64,000 bases of DNA from the NCBI GenBank assembly GCA_021234155.1, contig JAJEKV010000249.1, positions 310,001 through 374,000 of the forward strand, in the 5' to 3' direction. Every line of letters begins with the position of its first letter. Position 1 is the stretch's first letter. This stretch comes from Isoetes taiwanensis (Eukaryota; Streptophyta; Lycopodiopsida; Isoetales; Isoetaceae). Below are positions 22,410 through 33,546 of the stretch, in pieces. The position numbers and the translations under genes were made by a program. Under the pieces are notes generated by a model that saw only the letters and a program-made list of their open reading frames with translations, searched no databases and was not told the origin of the DNA.

Positions 22410-25400
22410 TAGAAGAGGAATCAACCTCAAAAAGAATGGATCAAACCAAGATGACAAGGAAAAATCTGTCCACAAATGAAACGAAGGAAGAAATTGGCAG
22501 AAAAGACGATTGAAAAAGATCAGGCAAAGGAGGTAAACAAATAAACTGCGAAGCAAGGCTGATAGAGTAACTGGAATAATCAACGTAGAAGGCACAAAGA
22601 TGATATATGGATGCCAACAGAGAAAGAAAAGTAAAAACAAACCAAGAGGAGACATGGTAAAGGTTGAAATATATAGTCCAGAGGACTAGCATAATACAAT
22701 GGTGCAAGTAAGCCCAAAGATAAACGAAGCAACGGGGGTAAATACGCACAAACATAATGGACTGGGAACAAAGGAGTCGATGGGATGAGCGAAGTAAGGA
22801 AAACAAGTGGAAAAAAGAGGCCAATCAAAATAAGGCAAAAAAGGCACTACACAAAGGAGATAAGGGGGTCAAAGAGAATATCGGACAAGGGAAGAGACCG
22901 AACAATGATATATTCAGTCAAAGAAAAGGACTGACGGGGAGAAAATGGACAACAGAGAAAAGAAAGAGAAGGAAACATTGTTAAAAAGGACAAAATAGAT
23001 CGAAAGAAATGGGACGAAAAAATGTGGCACACTAGAATATGTGGGACAACTCTCGAGGAATGAAGAAAACACCAAGCAGACCAAATCAACAAACATGACA
23101 ATAACAAGGGATACCTGAGACAACAACATTATGCGTAAGAGAAATTCCAGGACAAAAAGAGACGGCATAATAAAACTGATGGCAAAGGCAAAACAAGAGA
23201 AATAATGAGAGGAAATGAAATAAGGCAAAGGTAAATGGTCCAAAGACGCAAATTAGACAGAAGGAGTGAGTAAACCATGATTAAAGGAGTCCAAATAGAA
23301 GAAAGCGATCTAAAGAACAAATATAACTACAGACTGCAGATGAGAAAAAAGATGAAGGAAATAATAGACTCAAATAAAGAAAGCAAGAGAAATAAATAAA
23401 CTGTGGATCGAAAAATGAAGGAGAAAATGAGTCAAGAAAGGGGCCAATAGAATAAAAAAGGAGCCAATCCGAGAACATGGACTAAAGCCGGAATAATTGA
23501 ATGGGAGACAATTAACACTAAACTAATAGGAGGTATGCATGTGGAACGGGACCAACGGAATAAACAACTCACAGAGAACAAAGACCTACGATGCAACATG
23601 GCCAAGTAGAGCAAATTGAAAAAAGGGAACAAGCAACAAATGGGATAATATGATCTAAGGTTTCCGCAACACCAAGAATCGACAAAGTCAATGGGGCAAC
23701 CAAAAAGGAGACTAATGAAACAACGTGAACAAAGGCATAATAGAACTATCAAAGGAGCCAATGGGACCTAACCAAATAGCTACAGCAAATGGAGCATGTA
23801 GGAAACAATAGAAAAACTGATACTCATGGAAACATATAACCCAAAAAGAGGTACAATGACACAGCGGAGCTATGAAAACAATCGCAACCAAAACATAAAA
23901 AGTGGAATAACCTAGAGTAATGTGTACATAGAACTATACCCATAGGAAAAAAATAAAAAAAAAATAAATAAATAAAGCATTAGGACCACGTGAAAATACA
24001 AGGGCATGGAATATGAGTCGACATGTAAGATATATGCAATGCTCCAACGTAAAGCCAAGTACAAAAAACAACTCTAAATGCTCAAAACCAACCATATAAA
24101 GCATACAACTACAATAGAGCTATGAAAATGCAAAATCCAAGAGATGAGTCAACATTGTAAGGTATGCAGAGTGTAAGCCCAAGATAACGCCAAGTACACA
24201 AAACAACTCCAGGTCCCACAAACAACCATAAAAGCAGCCACAACTACAAAACGGGGCCATGAAATGTGAAACCCAAAAAGAACGGTTAACTAAGCAGGAG
24301 AATGATTCTGAATATGAAGAATGATCAATCCCCTAGAGAAAGATGAGCAAAGAAGGAGACAAGACCACCGATCGCTAGACGAAATAAATCAAGTAAATGC
24401 ATACATCTATAACCAAACGCACCACCCAATAAATGAATTAATCTAAAAAGCTGAACACAAAGAAAAAACAGAAAGAATATGAAACATGATTCCGACATGC
24501 CAAAACAACGAGAGCATACTATCAGTAAGAAACAACGTAGACCAAAGTTAACAAGTCTGCAATGAATGAAAAGGATAAAAAACTGGTCGGAGAGAATGGA
24601 TGGAACGAGAGAAATTCGATGAAAGAGCAAAGTTATGATAGACATCCAACTCTGGACATATTATTACATCGAGAAACAGAACTCATCCCTGCCAAACGCA
24701 CATAAGTAAAGAGCGAATAGCAAACCGAACCATGAGTAAAAGAAATGAAACAAATGTGTGTTTTGAAGACTGAAGATCTAAGATGCAAAGGATGCGAGCA
24801 TAGAGAATGCAAAGATCAAATTGCATAGAATTGATAAGCAATAATCGAGGCATCAAACTGAAGTTACGAAATGCTCAAAAGGATGCTCTTACTAAAAAAT
24901 GGAACTTTTAGAGCAAAAAAGCTCATATGCAAAGAGAAACTTACCAAGAGAGAATGCAAAGATCAACGAGCAACTGGGTACATAGAGAAAACCAAGGGGA
25001 TTCAAGCGGTTAAAGAACTAAAAAGGAGCTTGATGAAACTAGGAGCAAAAGGGAGGTAAAAAGGATGAACAAAAAATGAACCCTCCTTTCAGGCAAACAA
25101 GTCGAACTAGAAAGAATGGCAATGTGAATATAGAAACGGAGACCATGGACAATGAAGATAAGACCGCATGCAAAAGTCTTATAGGCCCTTAAGGTAGCCA
25201 TGAAAAAAACTAAGAAAAGAGTGTACAAAGGCCCTCAAAGACATCCATGAGAAAGAATTGAGGATTATGGGAATGGATCATGCACCTATCTAGAGAATAC
25301 ATAATAACAGCACCATAAACGGAAAACGATTTGCACAATCATAGAACAAATGAGCCAAAGAACCTAGAAAACAATAAAAGAAAACTACAGATCATGATGT

Positions 25401-26950
25401 ACGTCTAATCTAAGCAATCAGATGAACCCCAAATGACTAGAATGTCAAAGCACATAAAGCCTATGAAGACAAGCGTAAGCCCTAAGGAGATTACAAGGAC
25501 CCTGAACGTCCGCGACTAGCACTAAAAGCAAAAACATGGGCATGAGCCTGAAATCTGTAACCACAAAATAATATTGAAACTCATAGACATGACAAAAAGC
25601 AGAAAAAACGAGAACCACCAAAAACTAGACAATGTAAGCACAAGGACAACATCGAGGAACAAAACAAGTATGGAAAGGGACATACCAACCCTATACGCTT
25701 ATACAAGCACATATGGTACTTTCGAATATGATCCGCCAAGTCAAGGGAGCATGGAGATAGCCAAAGGCTAAAAATGAAAGTATTAAAATGAAAAAAAAAT
25801 AAGCGCATGGGACCAAAAAACCAAGCCATGGTGAAGATACACCTCCAAAGGAAGAAGAGATTGGGCGCAACCAACTCATATAGCTGTGCAACATATAACC
25901 AAGAGATACAAAAAAAACGACCCCAATGAGCAAACGAATAGGTCCAAACATTGCAGACAAACTCAACGAACAAACAAGGGCAAAGTGAACCTGAACATAC
26001 CTGCACAATGATCCCTATTCCGAGCGGAGGGTGCAACCATGATAAATGTACATGGCAAAAAAAATATGTTCAAGTCCCCATGATAGGGAGTACAAAGCCA
26101 GAGAGACATCAATCTAGTGTTTGAGGGGGGCAGGGACCTTGATTATGTGCGACTCACATCGTCACAAAGAAAACCATGCAACTTGAGTTAGAAGGAACCA
26201 AAAGCGATAAAGTTCCATTCAAACCGTACGATATCAAATGTGAAATTCAATACCCCATGATTACAACAAGATGAAATGCCTATGCAATGTCAATTGTACA
26301 CATGCTACAAACCATACAACGCTATTGCGAAGAGGACAACAAAGGCATGTAAGAGGCATATACGCTTAAAATATCGATTCAAGAGAATAAGAAAAGTATA
26401 GCTGTCAACATCAAGAGAAATGAACAAGGAGGACCACTAAAACAAAGCTTCCGGATGCATTATGAATAGCAAGCCCTATATGCAAACTTACTCTCATGCC
26501 ACTTTCATTACAGAAAGCAGGTCACAAGCCATCTTACCGGAATAGATCATGTACATCTTATTACTTAAATATGTTAACTGTTTGCTATGTAACCCTTGCA
26601 CATGTATGTGATCAACGCCACCATTGATTTCCTCACATAATCCGCCATGATGAGCAACCTTGAGAAGTTGGTTAATATGGGGCATCGATAGAAGTGTATA
26701 TGCAAGAGTATCACATGCAACAACTTATATGTTCACATAGCGTTAGGCTGTAACATAGAAAATGAAAAGCTCAAAGAAATTAACGAGCAAGCATAACATA
26801 TAATGAATAACACGAGATCCAGACAAATGCAAGAGTAAAATACAATGAGCAGGGGACATAAGATCCGACAAACGCAAAAGAGTAAAATACAATGAACAAG
26901 AACACGATAAACAGAAAACACCCCTACTTACCAAACTCATAGAGCAAGCA
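22410..26950. other. purine-biased tract with no recognisable gene
   Basis: The plus strand is A/G-rich and T-poor for ~4.5 kb. This removes stops from minus-strand frames and creates long spurious minus ORFs with hydrophobic, Phe/Leu/Ser-rich translations. No domain, tandem period or splice pattern was found. Confidence 0.5.
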
Positions 26951-27109
26951 CATTACAATTTTAAGAAGGAAAAAGAATGCGCTCGGTAACCTTAGAGAAA
27001 AGGGGCAAGGGAAACCGATGCACGGTATCCCCGCCCAAGAAAGCAACCGTCCACGAGGCGGTGGCGATCGGCCATGGGTGTCGGGATGCAGGCGGATTTG
27101 AGATCTGAT

Positions 27110-27365
27110 GCAGTGTGTGGATGCCGCAATCTCCAAAACCAACACATTCCGAGTTTGTGTTTATATATCTCGTAAGTTGTCTCCTGCTGAACAAAATTAC
27201 CCAGTGCATGATCTAGAAATGTTGGCCATTATCCATGCCTTGAGGGTATGGAGACATTATTTGCTGGGTCGTCGTTTCTTTTTGAAGACTGACCACCAAA
27301 ATCTGAAGTATTTTGCAAAACAACCATATTTGAATAATAGGCAAAGGAGGTGGATGCTCAACTAA
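27110..27365 (+). pseudogene. Ty3/gypsy RNase H fragment
   Basis: SRKLSPAEQNYPVHDLEMLA, ALRVWRHYLLGRRFFLKTDHQNL and NNRQRRWML are the C-terminal part of a gypsy RNase H. The sequence before about 27150 is unrelated, so the 5' side is a rearrangement joint. It is followed directly by an integrase C-terminus, with the integrase core deleted. Confidence 0.85.
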
Positions 27366-27870
27366 GGAGACTTCGCCAGAATTTGGCTGTGGCACAAAAT
27401 AGACAGAAGCAGTATGCAAATAAGAGACGTAGACCACTTGAATTTCAAAAAGGGGATTATGTGTTTTTGAGGATTAATCCCAAGCAGAGTTCACTGGCAT
27501 TTAAAAGTGCAGGTAAATGGGCCCCTAGGTATGCGGGTCCGTATGAGATTTTGGAACGTATTGGCAAGGTGGCCTACAAGTTGGAGTTACCCTCGCACTT
27601 GAAAGTACATAACGTTTTCCATGTGAGTAACTTGAGGAAGTATGTTTTTGATCCTTTCCATATGCTGGGGGACGATGATTTAGTAAGCAGGGAGAACTTT
27701 TACGTACCCCCACCGGAGGCGTATTTTTATGAGAGGAAACCCGTCGCTTAAGGAGGCGAACAATACGGAGATTTTTGGTTCAATGGGCGGGTTGTCCTGA
27801 GGAAGATGCCACATGGGAAGATGCCAATTGGATTCTTCGTGAGTTTCCGGAGATGCACCCATGAGGACAT
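27366..27870 (+). pseudogene. Chromovirus integrase C-terminus and chromodomain
   Basis: RQKQYANKRRRPLEFQKGDY, KLELPSHLKVHNVFHVSNLR and PPPEAYFYERKPVA. After a frame change comes FLVQWAGCPEEDATWEDANW, a chromodomain typical of plant chromoviruses, which target heterochromatin. The frame shift at about 27750 and the missing integrase core mark it as defunct. Confidence 0.85.
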
Positions 27871-27894
27871 GGGTTGAATTTTTGGAGGAGAGAC

Positions 27895-29184
27895 TGTAAC
27901 GGACCTAGGATTTTGAGGTATATTGTGGAATTATTTTATTAAAGGATGCAAAGGAATAATAATTGAAATATTATGCATGCAGAGTATATATATATCGTAT
28001 ATGTAGAGATTATACGGCTAAATATACTGGTGATTAATAATAAATACAAGTACAGCGTGAAGCATTGGGAAGGCGATAGATTGCAGTCGAATTGCTGAAG
28101 GAGCAGGGTGTGAGCAATACCTGGGAGTGTGTTGGAGTGCAGAGGGAGCAAGCGGGATTCCAGGTGGGGATCAAGACTTACACCTGGGGTTTTTCTAGTG
28201 TAGTATCTCTGCGCTTGTTGTTTTTTATTTGTTTGTTGTTATGCATCGCATTCAACATGGGATTAGACTTGGATTATGTGAGCATGGTAAACATAAATGC
28301 CAGGTATGAATAGGGAATCTTTGGTATTGGAATACTGTGGCTTGCATGGCTAGTAATGTAACTAATATTTTCCTCATATTTCCATCAAGAAATAGTTGTA
28401 ACTGTAATCTATGATAGCGAAATTTGGAATGGTTTGGATTGGTTAGAACTTGGAAGAATGGATTAAAAATCTAAATTGATGAAGCAAGAACAAGCAAGGA
28501 CAAAGAAGATATTTCCTTGCAAAGCAGGCGGCGTGGGCATAATCTTTGCCGATTTGGCATGCTCCAAAAGCATGTGAATCGCCTGGAATGGGCCGATTTG
28601 GGCCTTGAGAAGGCCGAAATGTGGGAAAACACGTAATCGGGAAGATTGAAGTAGAATTTGGTGTAAATATCATGATCATGGGCCTCGAGAATCGACCGAC
28701 CTAATCGCCGGATTAGGGCCATAACTGGCCGAAATGGCTTGGAAGCCTCTTTGCCGAGAAAATCGAAAAGCTTCATGCTTTTTCCAAGCCGAATTGATGG
28801 CCCGGATGCCGGTCCGGAAACCGCTGGTCGGATTTCGGCGGGGAAGTAAATCAATTAGAATCATCTTGTTCGCCACAAACAATACAATTTGGCATGGAAA
28901 TCCTCAGTAGGAGCGAGAATCGGCCGCATCCAAGCGGTTTTGGGCTGGGTCCGATGGCCCTGGAGGCCGGATTCACGAGCCGCAGCCGTGTTAGTAAACT
29001 GCACGTTAGGTTAGAAAAAAAAGGTTAAATTAATAGTTAGTTAAAAATGTTAACGAAATGTTACAAGAAGATAGAGGTTAACTTAAGTAATAGTGGATAT
29101 AAGCTATTTATGGTTATTAATCAACAATTTGCAGGTTAGCTAGCTAGATATTGGGGTATGTTGGAATTAGTCAGATGAATGATG
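27895..29184 (+). repeat. probable chromovirus LTR and flank, right edge unknown
   Basis: TGTAACGGACCTAGG at 27895 starts soon after the chromodomain stop, where a 3' LTR is expected. I could not find the matching end. The interval also holds AT-rich and GGCCGA-rich segments with no gene. Confidence 0.35.
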
Positions 29185-29336
29185 GCCGCCAAAACCATAC
29201 AGATTTCATGCATTAGAGATGGCTGAATTGAAGAAACAGTTAGCGGAATTATTGGAACAAGGGTTTATACGGCCGAGTGTTTCTCCATTTGGGGCGCCAG
29301 TTTTGTTTGTTAAGAAGAAAGACGGGACATTAAGGT
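29185..29336 (+). pseudogene. Ty3/gypsy RT N-terminal fragment
   Basis: [20 protein letters not shown] ... [20 protein letters not shown], the start of a gypsy RT. It breaks abruptly at about 29336 into purine-biased sequence. Confidence 0.85.
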
Positions 29337-30068
29337 TGTCTCCGACTAAGGAAAGGAAAAAATGAGCATAGAGGCACCAGACGAACTCAGACATGGGCTG
29401 TTGCAAACCTCGGATTAGTTTGAAAGAAGATTCTGAAACGAACAGAAAGGGGCATCGATCCATGGTAAGATGCACAGATGAGGAAGATGCATCCCCAGCA
29501 CCAACCCATCATGTAAACACGGCCCAGAATCAAGCAAAAAGGTAATCAAAGTGGGCTGGGTAGGATCGAGAGTAAACCAGGAAGCAGAGAAAACAAGGTA
29601 GGAAACCAGAACCTCAAGATTTCTGAGAAAAAATATGAGAAACTGGAATGCAAGCTGGAACTTCCTGAACCAAACAAACTGAAAATCGAAGACATGGGAA
29701 AGAGGGAAGCAAACAATCCACCAAGGGCGGGCAGAGCGCAGAGATCAGATGGCAAAGGAGAGACCCAAACAAAAGAGGCTATCATCGGAAGAACTTGAAG
29801 TAAAGGATCCAGCAAAATCACTCGAAACCCACATGCTTAGCCGCAGATCAAACCAAAACCACTCGAATCAAACTAGCTTGTAACCACAGACCAAACACAG
29901 TGAAAAAGAACAAACCAATCCATCGAATCAAACTCACCTTTGAAAAGCCAAAGAACCAGAGTGAAGACAACAGCACCTCGAAAGCAATCACACAAAGCTA
30001 TCCCGTTGAGAAGAAAGAAGCAGAAATAATTTGACGCTTATCTCTTATCTGGTAGGAGAATAGATAGG
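29337..30068. other. purine/A-rich sequence, no gene
   Basis: Similar in composition to 22.4-26.9 kb and runs to the conserved tail of unit B. Confidence 0.4.
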
Positions 30069-30230
30069 ATGAAAACTGGTGGAGCAAAAAATGAGCAGAA
30101 TAGAAAGGAGCTCAAGAGAACGCCGATGGCTGGAAATGAGGAAGGAGGCGGTATAAATAGGAGAGCAAGGTAGGGCGTCCCCATCCAAGGAATGGCAATT
30201 CTATTGCTATTGCAATAGAATCGTGGCATT

Positions 30231-30935
30231 GCCATAGGAAACAAAATTTGGAAACAAGCTAGTGGTATTCCAATGGGATTTCCTTGTAGTCCGAGTTGGT
30301 GTAATCTATACCTAGCGTGGTTTGAGTTAATCTTCATCAAAGGGTTAGCTGCACAAGGAAAATTTCACATTATTGACACGTTTAAATCTGTGTTTCGATA
30401 CATGGATGATTTGCTGGCTATAAACTGTCCCTTTATTAAAGATTTTTTGAGTAAGGATACTACTTTGAACACTAGTGGGCTGCAAATATATGATATGGAC
30501 AGACTTGGAATTAAGGAGAAAACCATCTTCTCAAATGATGGTCCCAATAATCTGATCTATGGACAATCTGCCAACTTTCTGAACTTGAAAATCGAGATTG
30601 TCAACAGAACACATGGAATATACAGAACTGTCAAATACGATAAAAGGGATAGTTTACCTTTTAAAGCTATTAGATACATCCATGCTGATGGTTGCAGACC
30701 GTATCACCAATCCAGAAATGTTATCTTGTCCCAAATACTTCCATGTTTGTACATCAACTCCTGTCATACTGGAGCAACTCGAGACATTATTAACCTCATA
30801 CACACCTTTATGGGAAAAGGCTTTGACTGTTACAATCTCAAGAAGAGAGTTCTGAAGTATATCAAAGGCAATATTTTTCCTGGGATGAAGTTTGAAGCCA
30901 ATGAGATATGTGAAGCCATTGACTCCTACTTCTAG
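30231..30935 (+). pseudogene. Penelope-like reverse transcriptase, C-terminal third
   Basis: Continues 21309 without frame loss: AIGNKIWKQASGIPMGFPCS (motif B) and FRYMDDLLAIN (motif C with DD at about 30402). Then NFLNLKIEI (motif D/E-like) and a C-terminal thumb region (KAIRYIHADGCRPYHQSRNV ... HTFMGKGFDCYNLKKRVLKY). Stop at 30933-30935. No GIY-YIG endonuclease motif follows within the element. Confidence 0.8.
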
Positions 30936-31108
30936 TAATTAAGGTAAAATTGTTCTACCTTTTCTATAAACTTTTACTTTGGCAGCTTAGCCCATATAGG
31001 GTGTGGCAAGGCTCCTGCTCTGAGTAGGGGCCTGCCACCCCTATCTTAGAGTATGTAATCAGGAACTCTAGTATGCCTCACTCTACGGTTGGAGGAAGGC
31101 TTTTTTTT
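30936..31108 (+). other. Penelope-like 3' UTR with hairpin
   Basis: GTGGCAAGGCTCCTG (about 31001) pairs with GGGGCCTGCCAC (about 31026-31037). The T8 run then marks the junction with the second repeat copy. Confidence 0.5.
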
Positions 31109-33401
31109 GTAAAGCATAAATTTGCTTGTATGTAATTAGGAAAGAAATGTTTCTCAAAATAATAAACATAATTGTCACATACCATTCTTGTATGAAAATT
31201 ACATGGTCTTTACCATTCCGGGTTTTTTTTAAAAGGGTCTTGGTAGTTACACCAGCTTCCAATGTAATATGGGGGCTTGAACTATTTCCTTATACCTTGG
31301 CTATATGAAGTTAAGCCTATAAATATAAAATATTCTTTTAACTAAAGGTAAACCTAAAAGCCAAATATCTCTGAAGAGTTATGAACGATGGCGGAGCGGG
31401 ATTCCCTACCCGGAACGGATTTGGCTGGACTCTGCCCCAAAATAATCTGACAGGTTCGTCTTAAAACACCAGCTGGTGCATGAACTTTCTTTTCCCGGGC
31501 TTTTTCTAGCAATGGATCAGTGGGACCTCATTCTAGAAGACGACCTCCCCTTTTCTGAAGCGGCAAATCAGCGCCTAAATGAGCAGGCCCTTAACAGGGA
31601 AATTGATTTTTGCTTGCAAGATCTAGATCTGAGTCAAAATATGGATAACTATGGTAAACGTGGAAGGCATAACTATGGTGGCCAGCCTCCAAACAGAAGA
31701 TTCCAGAACTCCCATAGACAGAGCTATGGGAATGCTTCTCCTTATGTTCCTGAAACGCAGTATATGGCTGAGCAGGACTCAGACACTGAAGATAACCAGG
31801 TATTTATCACTATAAAATTATGGTACAGGAGTGATATACTTACCTTTAACAGTAACAGATGAATGGCTATGCAAATGGGGAGCTTAATAGACTCTGAATT
31901 CTCCCAACTATAGTGTTTTAAAGAATATCCATAAATAATGATGTTACAGCCTTGCATGGCTTTGAAAATCTTAATTAGTATTGCTTTTTTTCATTGCATC
32001 TTTTTCTGTGCTCTTTTTGTATTATTGGGCAAAAGGATTACATTAGGCGATCGGTGATAAACCGAGAAGCCCAATGTACCTTTTGGCCCTTGCACTGTTA
32101 CCATTATCATGCTAACAGTGTATTGATTGGCTGCAGGTACGGGCTTCTCTTCCTAATGTTCTACTTTTGTCCAGTTTATATTAGGAGCTTTCAGGATGTG
32201 GATTGCAGCAGGGACGGGTTCTAAATGACAAAGATTATGTTCTCTTAAGAAAAGCTAAAGTAAGAAAGGACATAGATGTGTTAAAAATGGGAACGAAAAA
32301 CACTTGCACTTGATACGTGCCTCTTTTACTACTGTTCCTTAAGCAAAGGTACTATGTTTTGATTGAAATTTTGCTGGTGATCTTTATTATCTTTTGCTGG
32401 CTGGTATCTATAGCCTATCACCATTTTTGAAACTTCTGAATGTTTGGTATCCCAAACTGAAAATATGATGCTCTTATTAATGCTAAAACTTGGGCATTCT
32501 AGCCACCTTACCTTATTATTAGCTTTTATGATTAAGCATGATTTCTTAAATCTTGATTTATCCTATGAATATTTTGTATCCTAAACTGGAAATATGCTGC
32601 TGATAGAGATGCTAAAACTTGGGCATTCTAGCCACCTTATTTTTAAATTGCTTCTACTGTCCAGATTAGTGTATTAATCTAAAACAGTTGTTGACAATCG
32701 ATTGACTATCAATGGTTAAATTGTACCAAGCTTTGAAGCAAAGTTATTTTGTTATACAAGTTCTCCTATGGTTCGCTGTTACACTTGTAATCCATAGTCA
32801 AATCAATGGTCTCTATTTCTGTCTAATTGCTTTCACAGGATGTAACAAATGGTAAGGCTGCATGAATAGCTAAGTCTGCTTGTTACATAACAGAAATATT
32901 TGGTTCATGTAGCATGTTACTTTAGAATCAAATATGAAACTGGAAATTTGTATATGACATTTAGTGCATCCAGACACTTAGTAATCCATAGTATAACAGA
33001 TGTTACAATAAACTGAAAGTTGGTCACTTCGGTAATATGATGGTTTATGACTAAATTTAATAAAGCTTGTTGCTAGGTCTACCTTTCTACTTGCTTTTAT
33101 GATTAAGCATGACTACTCAAATCTAGACATAACCTATGAAAAAGTATTATCATGGGTCTTAAATTATTGATAAGGAGTAAAGTATTGACTTATTATGCCT
33201 CAGTTTGCTAGGCATAACATGTTATATTGGAACATAGGTTAGTATGTTCTGACTTGATGATGGTAATTACAGTAGCAGATCTTATACTTTGGAAAAATGG
33301 TACCATCTGGAACTATGTTCTTGTATGGCCAGATAAGACAGCAGAGGGATTGACCAATGCTGATGTTTGTGCTAGTGTTTACTAATTCAAGCCGGCTTTT
33401 T
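31109..33401 (+). repeat. Penelope-like direct repeat, second copy
   Basis: Starts GTAAAGCATAAATTTGCTTG after T8 and stops inside intron 1 at a T tract. It keeps an intact exon 1 and splice donor, unlike the first copy. Confidence 0.95.
31512..31799 (+). CDS. Penelope-like ORF1 exon 1, intact copy
   Basis: 96 codons from ATG 31512 to the donor CAG/GTATTT (GT at 31800), in phase 0. The end DTEDNQ joins in frame to GDYDNQEETE at 18065 in the main body. This supports the intron model, although this exon lies in the downstream partial copy. The N-terminus is acidic and the second half is Arg/Asn/Gln/Gly-rich. No known domain. Confidence 0.65.
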
Positions 33402-33423
33402 TTTTATTTTTTTTTTTTTTTTT

Positions 33424-33546
33424 GCAAACGTCGATACTAACCGTTCTGTCGGTAACGTCGATACTAACCGTTCTGTCGGTATATCCGTCGATCATCGACG
33501 TCGCGACGTCGATGATCGACAAACCGTATAACGGTCGATGATTGAC
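33424..33546. repeat. internal cluster of CACTA GTCGATGATCGAC motifs
   Basis: A duplicated AACGTCGATACTAACCGTTC lies at about 33427/33456, followed by CGTCGATCATCGACGTCGCG and GTCGATGATCGAC. It sits immediately right of the poly-T edge of the Penelope-like element, so the CACTA interior resumes here. Confidence 0.7.

Larger units (their letters stand above)
22375..30230 (+). mobile_element. Helitron-like unit B, 7.9 kb, abutting unit A
   Basis: Begins with the same 36 bp as unit A (22375) and ends with the same ~160-bp tail (about 30069-30230), including TATAAATAGG and the hairpin (30198-30221). ATT precedes both units and ends both. Inside: a 4.5-kb purine-biased tract, rearranged Ty3/gypsy pieces (about 27110-29340), then more purine-biased sequence. 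No Rep/helicase seen. Confidence 0.5.
15598..33423 (+). mobile_element. Penelope-like element with direct repeats and introns
   Basis: One complete unit (about 15619-31108, including an 8.92-kb insertion) is followed by a second copy of its first 2.29 kb. Junctions carry T runs: T21 at 15598-15618, T8 at 31101-31108, and T9-A-T19 at the right edge. ORF1 is split by an intron, and another intron lies between ORF1 and the RT ORF. Retained introns and partial tandem copies (pseudo-LTRs) are known for Penelope-like elements. The RT lacks a GIY-YIG domain, as in endonuclease-deficient Athena/Coprina-type elements. Confidence 0.75.

Noticed and set aside
22398-26036. Series of minus-strand ORFs with hydrophobic translations
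   Set aside because: T-poor plus strand removes minus-strand stops; no homology-like motif, starts or splice logic.
21310-30230. Interpretation as an LTR retrotransposon
   Set aside because: Only 36 bp at the starts and ~160 bp at the ends are shared, ends are not TG...CA, and no primer site follows unit A.
15619-33401. Interpretation of the 2.29-kb repeats as true LTRs
   Set aside because: The repeat contains a coding exon and part of an intron and stops inside the intron; the RT is Penelope-type and there is no primer site or polypurine tract.
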